Below, piece by piece: positions 49,425 through 61,469 of a stretch of 64,000 nt of DNA. Under the pieces are notes generated by a model. That model was not told the origin of the DNA. It saw only the letters and a program-made list of their open reading frames with translations, and made no database searches. The translations under genes were made by a program, and so were the position numbers. The stretch spans positions 54,046,401 to 54,110,400 of the forward strand of contig OX392527.1 in the NCBI GenBank assembly GCA_947623455.1. Direction: 5' to 3'. The DNA comes from Mimachlamys varia. Lineage: Eukaryota; Mollusca; Bivalvia; Pectinida; Pectinidae. Position 1 is the stretch's first letter. Each line of letters begins with the position of its first letter.

Positions 49425-50914
49425 GTGATTTTTAGTGATGGTGCAGCGTCCGTCGTCCGTCCGTCCGTCCTGCGTCCGTCAACTTTTTCCTTTAAACGAC
49501 TTCTTCTAAAATACTGAAAGGTCTAGTGACATGAAATTTGGCTGGTAGCTTTCTTGGAAGGAGCTGAACAAAGTTTGCGAAAAAAAATCACTTTGACCTA
49601 ATTTCAAGGTCAAAGGAGTCAAAAATGTTGAAACCTTCAAACAACTTCTTCTAAAATACCGTCAGGCATAGAGACTTTATATTTGACTGGTAGCTTCCTT
49701 GGAGGAAGCTGAATAAAGTTTGCGAAAAGAAACGACCTTGACCCATATTCAAGGTCACAGTGAGGTTAAATCTATTTTAACCTTTAAACAACTTCTTCTA
49801 ATAAACCAAAATCCCTAGAAGTATGATATTTGGCTGAAATGTTCCTTGGATGACGCCCGACAAAGTTTGCGAAAAGAAATGACCTTGACCTATGTTCAAG
49901 GTCACAAGGGTCAAATCTGTTCAAACCTTTAAATGACTTCTTCTGAAGTACCAAAAGCCCAAGAAGCATGATATTTGGCTGAAAGGTTTCTTGAATGAAG
50001 CCCGACAAAGTTTGCGAAAAAGAAATGACCTTGACTTTCATTCAAGGTCACAGGGGTCAAATCTGTTAAAACCTTTAAACAACTTCTTCTGAAGTACCAA
50101 AAGTCGTAGAAGCATGATATTTGGCTGAAAGGTTCCTTTGATGAAGCACGACAAAGTTTGCGAAAAGAAATGACCTTGACCTATGTTCAAGGTCACAGGG
50201 GTCAAATCTGTTAAAACCTTTAAACAACTTCTTCTGAAGTACCAGAAGCCCTAGAAGCATGATGTTTGGCTGAAAGGTTCCTAGGATGAAGCCTGACAAA
50301 GTTTGAGAAAAGAAATGACCTTGACTTATATTCAAGGTCACAGGGGTCAAATCTGTTAAAACCTTTAAACGACTTCTTCTGAAGTACCAAAAGTCCTAGA
50401 AGCATGATATTTGGCTGAAATGTTCGTTGGATATGAAGCCTGACAAAGTTTGCTAAAAGAAATGACCTTGACTTATACTCAAGGTCACAGAGGTCAAATC
50501 TGTTAAAACATTCAAACAACTTCTTCTGAAGTACCAAAAGCCCTAGAAGTATTGTATTTGGCTGAAAGGTTCTTTGTATGAAGCTTGACAAACTTTGGGA
50601 AGGAAAATGAGCTTGACCCATATTAAAGGTCACAGTGGTCAAATCAGTTAAAAGCTTTGAGCGACTTTTTCTGATAAACCCAAATGCCTGGAGACATGAT
50701 ATTTGGCTGGTAACATCCTGGGATGAAGTCAAACAAAATTTGAAAATGAAAATGATGTTGTCTGATAAGGTCACAGGGGTAAAATATGTTTAAATCTTAA
50801 CATATTCTTCTAAATGTCTTACAGTAAAAATTTTAGGGGACTTTAGGGTTACACTATAATATAAGCCAGAGATTGAAACCAGGTGAGCGATGCAGGCCCA
50901 TTGGGCCTCTTGTT
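49425..50914 (+). mobile_element. Full-length pearl/Helentron-like element, nested
   Basis: It starts at gtgatttttag, then gatggtgcagcg and a gtcc microsatellite (gtcgtccgtccgtcc). Nine or so units of about 150 bp follow, each with gaccttgacctatattcaag, gtcacaggggtcaaatctgt, caacttcttctgaagtacca, agaagcatgatatttggctg and gacaaagtttgcgaaaagaa. It ends with aggtgagcgatgcaggccca, the hairpin AGGCCCATTGGGCCT (50894-50908) and CTTGTT. The same 3' terminus occurs at 33228. It is non-autonomous. Minus-strand frames of 85-184 codons are shadows of the units. Confidence 0.8.
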
Positions 50915-52942
50915 CTAAAACCCATATGGATTTTCCTGAGATCAATTTTACGTATTTTCAAATAAAAACCCGTACGGTTTTTAGAAAAATCCTTATGGGT
51001 TTATTGTCAAAAATACGTATGGATTTTTCTTAAATCCATATTGGTTTTTAAAAATTTGTACAGATTTTTTTTTCCCCCTATTACTTAAAATAAATTAATA
51101 TGGTCATACTGGGGGGAAATCTGCAATAATATGTGAAGAAAATGTGCATACATTCGTGATGGAAATGATTATAATGCAGTGACATGACAATTGCAGCTGA
51201 AAAATGATCTATTCCAAATATATAGTCATGCATGCAAAATAACCCAAAGCAAAATAGATTAACAATTTTGAAAATTAAGTATATTTTGCAAAATATAAGG
51301 TTGCACTTTGAACAAAATATATGTATGAAATTACTTAAATTACTCGTGGTTGTGTTTAATTTAACAATATTGGACATGATTTTTGGACAATATGCAATAT
51401 GCATCAACTAGTACTAGTCCTGGGTAATATTTAGCTTTCTAAAGACATATAATCTACGTATACAGATACTCTAAGATTTAATTTGCCTAGAAATTCCAGT
51501 TAGACCATGTCAGCTTTAGTAAATATTCTCACACCCAGGGGCCTATCCCAACAGTAAGTAACCATGGTATTAATGCCAGCAGGAAGTGGCCACCTACAAT
51601 GGCCTGCAGGTCATTCTGGTCTGAGTTTATCTGTTGCCTGCAGGAGCTGTTAGCTTGATACAATATGCTCTGGTTCATCATTTCTCAAAATAAAAAGTTG
51701 CATACATTGTAAATATCTTTATATGTCATGTCTTAGGGTCTACTCATACATTAATATCTACTTTTCTGAACTGAATTCATAAATGATGCTGGACAAATTA
51801 TAAAATTGAATTATTTGTCTATCTTGGTAAAACTAACAATTCCTTTAGCTACTGTACTATACACACTACCCTGGATGATATGGCACATGGATGCACTGTT
51901 TAGTGTTATAGAAACTTTGGGTTTACTCTTGTCCTTGTGAACTGAAGTTTAGCTAAGCTGTTTTTGAATACAGATATAGTAACATATTTATATTCATACT
52001 CACATCAAAAAATGTTTTCCCATTTAGATACCATAGTTATTAAACAACTAATCCAAGAGTTTCAATTAAAGCATTCAGACAGTGACTGCAGACCTCAAAA
52101 ATCATGATATGTAAATTGAATGTTTAAAATCACACAAAACCAACAGAAATAATGATAATTTTACACGAACCTGCTGATACACAGTAAAGAATGTACTGTT
52201 TTGTAATTTCTGATATCCATAATTTGTTCACAAAATTGTATATATCCATATTTTATGTTCCATCTTCACAACACAACTGAGCTACAGCAGCCATTTAATT
52301 GCCTCCAAACTGCAATTTTGAACTGACCAATTAGAATCCAACATTCCAAACTTACCAGAGCTGCTACTGTATATTTATATCCATGATGCAAGTCAAGTAA
52401 ATTAATTATGCTGGGTTTTATTTATTTCATAAATTTTGTAATTTAAAACAAAACATTTTGATTAAACTTAATAATTAATAATTAGCAACATTGTTTTTAA
52501 AGTGAATATGCATAAATATTACATTTTTTTTATTAATACAAATAAACCTTAGATAATGAAAATTTTAGTTGCATTTCTAAAAAAAAAAAATTTTTAAGCA
52601 TAATCCCCTTTATATTTATTTTACAATTTTCATTCCAAAATGAGTTTGTGCAGAGTACATCACAACAAATTAATCTAAGTCCTCAAAATCCGTGTCAGTA
52701 TAAAATTTCTAAGTCCACATCAGCAAAATCCGTATCATGAAATGGACTAAGTTAGAAAATCCTGCTGCTTTAAAATTCAAAGACAAAAAATCCATGTCCT
52801 TACATGAAATCCAGGCGGATTTTTAGCAAGACATGGAAAATACAGAAAAAATCCAGGCAGATTTTAGACATGGAATACGTGTACGTATGGAATCCGTGTG
52901 GATAAGTTTGTATTTTCGGAAATCCGTGCGTAGTCCGAGCGG
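50915..52942. other. Right body of the TIR element
   Basis: AT-rich and non-coding. The first 150 bp and last 300 bp are filled with palindromic words such as aaacccatatggatttt, cccgtacggttttt and atccaggcggattttt. The middle (about 51100-52600) looks like ordinary unique AT-rich DNA and could be captured or older sequence. No domain was recognised in any frame. Confidence 0.5.
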
Positions 52943-52990
52943 ATTCCTGCTCTGGTACGCCCGGATTCCGTATCTCTTTTTCGTACTGGC
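52943..52990 (-). repeat. Right terminal inverted repeat of the TIR element
   Basis: On plus it reads tcctgctctggtacgcccgg, then attccgtatctctt, then tttcgtactggc. Its complement matches the left end in three blocks, with a spacer about ten bases longer. Confidence 0.75.
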
Positions 52991-53057
52991 GTAAGTGTGA
53001 CTGTAAGTGACGATTGTTTTACCTTTGGAGTATGAAGGGTGCAGTAAGTGGGTGACT
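52991..53057. repeat. 53-bp array, right remnant after the insertion
   Basis: About 1.3 units (gtaagtgtgactgtaagtga, cgattgttttacctttggag, tatgaagggtgcagtaagtg) continue in phase with the array cut at 49158. Confidence 0.92.
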
Positions 53058-53762
53058 AATTTCTTATAGAAAGGTAACTTAATGTGCTCTTCCTACGAAT
53101 ATACGTATGGTTTGGTATTCGTGGTTAACAATTAAATTAATGTGTTAATGACTTATGGTGCACTCCTTGTGTAGTACACAAGATGTATTATACTACAGCC
53201 AGGTCCCTTCCTCACAGATAAACACAGTGCACTCCCCCATCATACATGGTTTAGTCTGCTTGTAATTACAATGGTGCATAATGTTTTGTACATATATTTG
53301 TAATGGAAAGGAAATCGCAAAAAGAAAAAATGCATCAGCTTTGGAGGAAATCTGCAACCGAAGCCTTTCTAGTAGGATGTTCTACCACTGATTCTATCTA
53401 GCTGGAGCTAGTACTGTATGTGACCTTGCCACCCTTCTTTACGTAATGTGTCTGGCTATTAATCTATTATAACATAATTATATGTATATTGTATCTTCCT
53501 ATAAATAAACTGTCTGTCTGTAAATGTGCATTATGCACATTTTAATGAGTGCTCTTAGTGTACATTGATATGCAATATTTAATCTATCATAACGTCATAA
53601 TGTAATTTATTTAATGTCAGTGTCTCACGTGTGCTGATCGAAATAACCGATTTTGTTGGATACTTTTAAATGGATGAGTCATCCATCATCAACATTAACA
53701 TCAATTGGTGAATTAGTTATATGAATGCAGGTGCAGGAAGGCTGTGTAGGAAGTGATGAACC
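53058..53762. other. Unique AT-rich DNA
   Basis: No supported gene, RNA or repeat. Confidence 0.45.
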
Positions 53763-54784
53763 AGACAGGGAACCGTCCAGACGACCAACTGTTGTAAACA
53801 TGACAAGATGGGGAACCATCCAGACGACCAACTGTTGTAAACATGACAAGACAGGGAACCGTCCAGACGACCAACTGTTGTAAACATGACAAGATGGGGA
53901 ACCATCCAGACGACCAACTGTTGTAAACATGACAAGACAGGGAACCATCCAGACGACCAACTGTTGTAAACATGACAAGACAGGGAACCATCCAGACGAC
54001 CAACTGTTGTAAACCTGACAAGATGAGGAGCCGTCCAGACGACCAACTGTTGTAAACATGACAAGACAGGGAACCATCCAGACGACCAACTGTTGTAAAC
54101 ATGACAAGATGGGGAACCGTCCAGACGACCAACTGTTGTAAACATGACAAGACAGGGAACCATCCAGACGACCAACTGTTGTAAACATGACAAGATGGGG
54201 AACCGTCCAGACGACCAACTGTTGTTAACATGACAAGATAAGGAACGGTCTAGACGACCAACTGTTGTAAACATGACAAGATGGGGAACCGTCCAGACGA
54301 CCAACTGTTGTTAACATGACAAGATAAGGAACGGTCTAGACGACCAACTATTGTAAACATGACAAGATGGGGAACCGTCCAGACGACCAACTGTTGTAAA
54401 CATGACAAGATAAGGAACGGTCTAGAAGACCAAATGTTGTAAACATGACAAGATGGGGAACCGTCTAGACGACCAACTGTTGTAAACATGACAAGATGGG
54501 GAACCGTCCAGACGACCAACTGTTGTAAACATGACAAGATGGGGAACCTTCTAGACGAACAACTGTTGTAAACATGACAAGATGGGGAACCGTGCAGACA
54601 AACAACTGTTGTAAACATGACAAGATGGATAACCGTCTTGACGACCATCTGTTGTAAACATAACAAGATCGGGAACCGTCTAGATGACCAACTGCTGTAA
54701 ACCTGACAAGATGGGGAACCGTCCAGACGACCAACTGTTGTAAACATGACAAGATAGGGAACCGTCTAGACGACCAACTGTTGA
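53763..54784. repeat. 43-bp minisatellite array, about 24 copies
   Basis: Units of 43 bp: gacgaccaactgttgtaaac, atgacaagatggggaaccgt, cca. Two main forms (acagggaaccatcc and atggggaaccgtcc) alternate irregularly, and the right third is more diverged (gtctaga, aggaacgg). The minus strand of the unit has no stop in any frame, so all three minus frames are open across the array (VVWTVPHLVMFTTVGRLDGS phrases). They are by-products of a 43-bp unit, not genes. Confidence 0.97.
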
Positions 54785-55040
54785 TGGCAGGCCATTCTAG
54801 GATAGGTTGAATTGAAAACCAATGTCAGGTCCTTTTAAATTAGTGATTTCAGTTATGGTCATAGATAACAGTTGTATTTTTGGAAGATTTAAAGGTGAAA
54901 ACCAAGCCAAAGCCCAATGAAAAGGTAAATAATTTCAACAAAATAAAGCTTAATGATCGACAATCCAAGGTCTTATAAATTGGTTGATTTGCCTTCCATA
55001 CCTAATGTTAAGACCAACATTAAAGGTAACGAACATTAAG
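54785..55040. other. Short unique spacer
   Basis: AT-rich; the last bases (taaggtcaaggcgaagg) grade into the next array. No gene. Confidence 0.4.
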
Positions 55041-58000
55041 GTCAAGGCGAAGGTCTACAGTTGGTAAGGGATATTGGTCGAGACCAAGGTCTACAGTTGG
55101 TAAGGGATATTGGTCGAGGCCAAGGTCTATAGTTAGTAAGGGATATTGGTCAAGGCCAAGGTCTACAGATGGTAAGGGATATTGGTCGAGGCCAAGGTCG
55201 ATAGTTGGTAAGGGATACTGGTTGAGGCAAAGGTCTATAGTTAGTAAGGGATATTGGTCGAGGCCAAGGTCTACAGTTGGTAAGGGATATTGGTCGAGGC
55301 CAAGGTCTACAGTTGGTAAGGGATATTAGTCCAGGCCAAGGTCGATAGTTGGTAAGGGATATTGGTTGAGGCAAAGGTCTATAGTTGGTAAGGGTTATTG
55401 GTCGAGGCCAAGGTCTATAGTTAGTAAGGGATATTGGTCGAGGCCAAGGTCTACAGTTGGTAAGAGATATTGGTCGAGGCCAAGGTCTACAGTTGGTAAG
55501 GGATATTAGTCGAGGCCAAGGTCTATAGTTGGTAAGGGATGTTGGTCGAGGCCAAGGTCGATAGTTGGTAAGGGATATTGGTCGAGGCCAGGGTCTAAAG
55601 TTGGTAAGGGATATTTGTCGAGGTAAATTTTCTGGTCTATAGTTTGTAAGGGATATTGGTAGAGGCCAAGGTCTAAAGTTGGTAAGGGATATTGGTCGAG
55701 GCCAAGGTCTAAAGTTGGTAAGGGATATTGGTGGAGGCCAAGGTCTATAGTTTGTAAGGGATATTGGTCAAGGCCAAGGTCTATAGTTGGTAAGGGATAT
55801 TGGTCAAGGCCAAGGTCTATAGTTGGTAAGGGATATTGGTCAAGGCCAAGGTCTATAGTTGGTAAGGGATGTTGGTCGAGGCCAAGGTCTATAGTTTATA
55901 AGGGATATTGGTCGAGGCCAAGGTCTATAGTTGGTAAGGCATATTGGTCGAGGCCAAGGTCTATAGTTGGTAAGGGATGTTGGTCAAGGCCAAGGTCTAT
56001 AGTTGGTAAGAGATATTGGTCGAGGCCAAGGTCTACAGTTGGTAAGGGATGTTGGTCAAGGCCAAGGTCTAAAGTTGGTTAGGGACGTTGGTCGAGGCCA
56101 AGGTCTATAGTTGGTAAGGGATATTGGTCGAGGCCAAGGTGTACAGTTGGTTAGGAATATTGGTCGAGGCCTAGGTCTACAGTTGGTAAGGGATGTTAGT
56201 CGAGGCCATGCAAGGTCTATAGTTTGTAAGGGACGTTGGTCAAGGCCAAGGTCTACAGTTGGTAAGAGGTATTGGTCAAAGCCAAGGTCTATAGTTTGTA
56301 AGGGATATTGGTCAAGGCCAAGGTCTATAGTTGGTAAGGGATGTTGGTTGAGGCCAAGGTCTATAGTTGGTAAGGGATATTGGTCGAGGCCAAGGTCTAT
56401 AGTTGGTAAGGGATGTTGGTCAAGGCCAAGGTCTACAGTTGGTAAGACATGTTAGTCAAGGCCAAGGTCTATAGTTGGTAAGGGATGTTAGTCGAAGCCA
56501 TGCAAGGTCTATAGTTGGTAAGGTACGTTGGTCGAGGCCAAGGTCTATAGTTGGTAAGGGATATTGGTCAAGGCCAAGGTCTATAGTTGGTAAGGGATGT
56601 TGGTCAAGGCCAAGGTCTACAGTTGGTAAGGGATGTTGGTCAAGGCCAGGGTCTAAAGTTGGTAAGGGATGTTGGTCAAGGCCAAGGTTTATAGTTGGTA
56701 AGGGATGTTGGTCGAGGCCAAGGTCTATAGTTGGTAAGGGATATTGGTCAAGGCCAAGGTCTATAGTTGGTAAGGGATATTGGTCAAGGCCAAGGTCTAC
56801 AGTTGGTAAGAGATATTGGTCGAGGCCAAGGTCTATAGTTGGTAAGGGATGTTGGTCAAGGCCAAGGTCTATAGTTGGTAAGGGATGTTGGTTTAGGCCA
56901 AGGTCTATAGTTGGTAAGGGATGTTGGTCGAGGCCAAGGTCTACAGTTGGTAAGGGATGTTAGTTGAGGCCAAGGTCTATAGTTGGTAAGGGACGTTGGT
57001 CGAGGCCAAGGTCTATAGTTGGTAAGGGATGTTGGTCAAGGCCAAGGTCTACAGTTGGTAAGGGATGTTAGTTAAGGCCAAGGTCTACAGTTGGTAAGGG
57101 ATGTTAGTCGAGGCCATGCAAGGTCTATAGTTTGTAAGGGACGTTGGTCGAGGCCAAGGTCTACAGTTGGTAAGGGGTATTGGTCAAGGCCAAGGTCTAT
57201 AGTTGGTAAGGGATGTTGGTCAAGGCCAAGGTCTATAGTTGGTAAGGGATGTTGGTCAAGGCCAAGGTCTACAGTTGGTAAGGGATGTTGGTCAAGGCCA
57301 GGGTCTAAAGTTGGTAAGGGATGTTGGTCAAGGCCAAGGTCTATAGTTGGTAAGGGATGTTGGTCAAGGCCAAGGTCTAAAGTTGGTAAGGGATGTTGGT
57401 CAAGGCCAAGGTCTACAGTTGGTAAGGGATGTTGGTCACAGGCCAAGGTCTATAGTTGGTAAGGGACGTTGGTCAAGGCCAAGGTCCATAGTTGGTAAGA
57501 GATATTGGTCAAGGCCAAGGTCTACAGTTGGTAAGGGATGTTGGTTGAGGCCAAGGTCTATAGTTGGTAAGGGATGTTGGTTGAGGCCAAGGTCTATAGT
57601 TGGTAAGGGACGTTGGTCAAGGCCAAGGTCTACAGTTGGTAAGGGATGTTGGTTGAGGCCAAGGTCTACAGTTGGTAAGGGATGTTGGTTGAGGCCAAGG
57701 TCTATAGTTGGTAAGGGACGTTGGTCAAGGCCAAGGTCCATAGTTGGTAAGAGATATTGGTCAAGGCCAAGGTCTATAGTTGGTAAGAGATATTGGATGA
57801 GGCCAAGGTCTATAGTTGGTAAGGGATGTTGGTTGAGGCCAAGGTCTACAGTTGGTAAGGGATGTTGGTTGAGGCCAAGGTCTACAGTTGGTAAGAGATA
57901 TTGGTTGAGGCCAAGGTCTATAGTTGGTAAGAGATATTGGTCGAGGCCAAGGTCTACAGTTGGTAAGGGATGTTGGTTGAGGCCAAGGTCTACAGTTGGT

Positions 58001-59270
58001 AAGAGATATTAGTCGAGGCCAAGGTCTACAGTTGGTAAGGGATGTTGGTCAAGGCCAAGGTCTATAGTTGGTAAGGGATATTGGTCAAGGCCAAGGTCCA
58101 TAGTTGGTAAGAGATATTGGTCAAGGCCAAGGTCTATAGTTGGTAAGAGATATTGGATGAGGCCAAGGTCTATAGTTGGTAAGGGATGTTGGTTGAGGCC
58201 AAGGTCTACAGTTGGTAAGGGATGTTGGTTGAGGCCAAGGTCTACAGTTGGTAAGAGATATTGGTTGAGGCCAAGGTCTATAGTTGGTAAGAGATATTGG
58301 TCGAGGCCAAGGTCTACAGTTGGTAAGGGATGTTGGTTGAGGCCAAGGTCTACAGTTGGTAAGAGATATTAGTCGAGGCCAAGGTCTACAGTTGGTAAGG
58401 GATGTTGGTCAAGGCCAAGGTCTATAGTTGGTAAGGGATGTTGGTTGAGGCCAAGGTCTACAGTTGGTAAGAGATGTTGGTTGAGGCCAAGGTCTACAGT
58501 TGGTAAGGGATGTTGGTTGAGGCCAAGTTCTACAGTTGGTAAGGGATGTTGGTTGAGGCCAAGGTCTATAGTTGGTAAGGGATGTTGGTTGAGGCCAAGG
58601 TCTATAGTTGGTAAGGGATGTTGGTCAAGGCCAAGGTCTACAGTTGGTAAGGGATGTTGGTTGAGGCCAAGGTCTACAGTTGGTAAGGGATGTTGGTTGA
58701 GGCCAAGGTCTATAGTTGGTAAGGGATGTTGGTTGAGGCCAAGGTCTACAGTTGGTAAGGGATGTTGGTTGAGGCCAAGGTCTACAGTTGGTAAGGGATG
58801 TTGGTTGAGGCCAAGGTCTACAGTTGGTAAGGGATGTTGGTTGAGGCCAAGGTCTATAGTTGGTAAGGGATGTTGGTTGAGGCCAAGGTCTACAGTTGGT
58901 AAGGGATGTTGGTTGAGGCCAAGGTCTACAGTTGGTAAGGGATGTTGGTTGAGGCCAAGGTCTATAGTTGGTAAGGGATGTTTGTTGAGGCCAAGGTCTA
59001 CAGTTTGTAAGGGATGTTGGTTGAGGCCAAGGTCTACAGTTGGTAAGGGATGTTGGTTGAGGCCAAGGTCTACAGTTGGTAAGGGATGTTGGTTGAGGCC
59101 AAGGTCTACAGTTGGTAAGGGATGTTGGTTGAGGCCAAGGTCTATAGTTGGTAAGGGATGTTGGTTGAGGCCAAGGTCTACAGTTGGTAAGGGATATTGG
59201 TTGAGGCCAAGGTCTACAGTTGGTAAGAGATATTGGTCGAGGCCAAGGTTGATATTTGGTAAGCGACATT
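55041..59270. repeat. 36-bp minisatellite array, about 117 copies, 4.2 kb
   Basis: Units of 36 bp: aaggtctatagttggtaagg followed by gatgttggtcaaggcc. Variants are ctacag, gatatt, ggttgagg, ggtcgagg and gacgtt. The left third is more diverged and the right third (58440-59240) is almost uniform. A ten-unit block from about 57730 repeats from about 58090 (offset 360 bp). The unit length makes 12-residue frames open on both strands (RPRSIVGKGCWL on plus, DLGLNQHPLPTV on minus), up to 333 codons. Each unit has a donor-like TTG|GTAAGG. No independent sign of coding exists. Confidence 0.98.
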
Positions 59271-61390
59271 GCACATTTAAAATGTAGAGGTTAGTTATAT
59301 AAAGCAAATCAACAATAACCAAGTGGTGTATTAAGATATTCTCTTTCTGTGATATGTCGAAATTATACACATGCTAAGTCAAGTTGTATAACTCCACGGA
59401 ATTACAAGTGAAAAAAGCTTGCCACAAGTGTGAGTTGGAAAAACGTGTTTCCTTTCATTTCTGGTCTAGAAAAACAAGAATCTGGAGTCAAACGTTTATC
59501 AGTGTTAGCAAGAATGTTCTTCTAATTAATGTATGTTATGGTTTGCGGGCTTTTTCTATAGGTTTATGACAGTCGGGCATTTGAGATGAAAGTGAGCCGT
59601 GTTTATGCATGCCAGACGGAATCCTTGGGATGACATATGGAATCTCAGCGATGATGTTTTAAGACTTTTTTCCCCAAGTGTTACCAAGTCTGATCTTTAC
59701 AGCTTAATTGTATCATTGAGGAAGGGTGGATACATAGCTAATGCCAAGCTACCTCCTGTGTCATCAAGCAAGGTCCTTACCATTGGTATTCACACTGGAG
59801 ACTGGTCTCTGGTAACTTTTAACATGTGAACGTTTCATTTGACATTAAATGAATACTTTTATCAGAACTCAAATCCACTTTACCGGGTGAAATATCAAGG
59901 TCATTTGATCAAAATTCAACTCCATTTACGTACAGTCTAAAAGTATTTAGGGATTCCTCTCTCAGCTTTTAACAACAGATCTTGTTGTCTACTAGTTTTT
60001 CTTGCAATTATCCTCTTAACAATAATCTCTGGCCTACTTGAATCAATATTTCTTTGTCTTTAACATGCATTAACCCTTGTAAATGAGAGTGGTGACCCTA
60101 AACATTTAGGCCCAATATGTGAACAAACTTATCAGGAATACTCCATTTAGACTAACAGCCCGTTTCTATTGAAACATAGGTATTAATATCAGTAGGGCAT
60201 GCACCCGACATCCAGACTTTGGCAGATTTTATCAAAATTTTGTAAATAGTAAAGTGGTTGTGACTATATGGCTGCTTTATGCATAAACTGTAATTGACAG
60301 ATTTATTATGAAAGCTATTTGTACGATGTGGTTTGTGCAAGATAGTTATGGCACTTATTTAGAAAAATTGTGTCAATACATTTAAAACAAATTAAGCAAT
60401 ATGCTGATTTTATTGAACCTTGCATTTTGATAGAGAGTTATGTCCCTTTATATAACTAATTATTGACTGATTTATTTATAACTTTATGTATTGTGAGCAA
60501 GAGAGTCACACCACATATATAAGAATTCTATGGAAAAAATATATATAAAACATGTTAAGTGACAGGTAGTTTTTATTTTAAACTTTACTTAAATGAACAG
60601 AATACATAGGTAGTTGTGTGGTTGAAAACAAGTTTTTGGCAATTTCAGCCCTTTTTAAAGGAAATATGACACGCAAGAAGTACATGGTATTTATAATTTG
60701 TGTCCATGGTTGTAAATGATACCTTAACCAAGGCACTGCTTCTATCTTTCTCTCTCTAGTTTTGTACAAATCCTCATCAACTATCTTCATCTCAACAATT
60801 GGTTCAATTACAAATAGTCTTTGGTCACTCCGCTGATATCCACACCTATTCATTACCCTCTTTTTCTTTTTTTTTTCCCTTTACTTTTCTTTTATTCCTT
60901 TCTTTTCCTTTATTCCTTTCTCTAATCCTTCCTTTTTTCCCATCCACTTGAATTTTTTCCTCTTAAAACTAATTGATTGATTATTACTCACAAACAGTCG
61001 TGAAGCTCAAAATATCTATCTGTTATTTGTGTACATGTTAAAGTTTAGCTGAACAAATGACTATAGATCGTACCGGAGATATCTGCTAGCTAAGAAAGAT
61101 TTTTTTGCTTTAATTTAGTAAAAATTGAATGAGTCTGTGTACGAAAGTGAAAAATTGATGTACAAATGTAATATGCTGTTTGAAAAAATCTTTGAAAATA
61201 AAAAAATATTTAAAATCTTTGAAAAAATCTTTGAAAATAAAAAAATATTTAAAATAAATGATCTCTGTCCTACATGAATGACAAGAAAGGTGGAATTTGT
61301 TTTTGTGATATACGGTATTAATTATTTTCCATTTTGAAAAGACAAAAGGATCTGCAGGTGTACTTGTAAAACACATATATTGTTTTCTTT
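59271..61390. other. Unique AT-rich DNA with weak coding candidates
   Basis: Several short frames are present: plus 59599-59829 (VFMHARRNPWDDIWNLSDDV at its start, no good ATG, in-frame stop just upstream) and minus 60578-60853 (91 codons from an ATG, preceded by a purine-rich tract). I recognise neither. A tandem pair of aaaaatctttgaaaataaaa lies at about 61187-61252. A pyrimidine-rich tract covers 60855-60960. Confidence 0.35.
59562..59591 (+). CDS. Possible 30-nt microexon
   Basis: A pyrimidine-rich acceptor, tttttctatag, precedes this stretch and AAA|gtgagc follows it. It reads VYDSRAFEMK without a stop. Both splice signals are good by eye, but such short matches are common by chance and the peptide is not recognised. 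Confidence 0.12.
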
Positions 61391-61400
61391 GGCCTTATAT

Positions 61401-61469
61401 AACGATTGAACTTCCAGGCGACATGTATTTCTGCCACACATGTACATGTCGCCTGGAAGTTCAATCGTT
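61401..61469. repeat. Perfect 27-bp inverted repeat with 15-base loop
   Basis: The left arm (61401-61427, aacgattgaacttccaggcg then acatgta) and right arm (61443-61469) are exact reverse complements. They are separated by tttctgccacacatg. The sequences just outside the arms are similar to each other in direct orientation (cacatatattgttttctttg at about 61371; cacatctcttgtttcctttt at about 61485), which ordinary MITEs do not show. It may be a template-switch product or an assembly artefact. Confidence 0.93.

Larger units (their letters stand above)
49159..52990. mobile_element. 3.8-kb TIR element inserted in the 53-bp array
   Basis: The ends are inverted repeats. The left end is GCCTGTACGAAA, tag, TCCGGCCGTA, then AGCAGGA. 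The reverse complement of the right end is GCCAGTACGAAA, a longer spacer, TCCGGGCGTAC, then AGCAGGA. Joining the flanks (gggtgca and gtaagtgtgact) restores the array unit exactly, so the insertion left no duplication, or at most one base. The body is full of short palindromes of the AATCC...GGATT type and has no transposase frame; the longest frame is 108 codons on minus with nothing recognisable. A pearl-like element (49425-50914) is nested inside. Superfamily is unknown. Confidence 0.8.

Noticed and set aside
49784..50774. Minus-strand frames of 85-184 codons with FDPCDLEHRSRSF phrases
   Set aside because: They are translations of the 150-bp units of the pearl-like element and recur in the copy at 44296-44990.
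55041..59270. Reading frames of up to 333 codons with 12-residue repeats on both strands
   Set aside because: They follow from a 36-bp unit without stops and are open on both strands at once. There is no start context, no non-repeat domain and no neighbour that suggests a gene. The short non-repeat N-terminus of the 333-codon frame is unremarkable.
36210..59270. Common origin of the 15-bp, 36-bp and 43-bp arrays through the shared word ACAGTTG / CAACTGT
   Set aside because: Only seven to ten bases are shared and the rest of the units do not align, so chance is enough.
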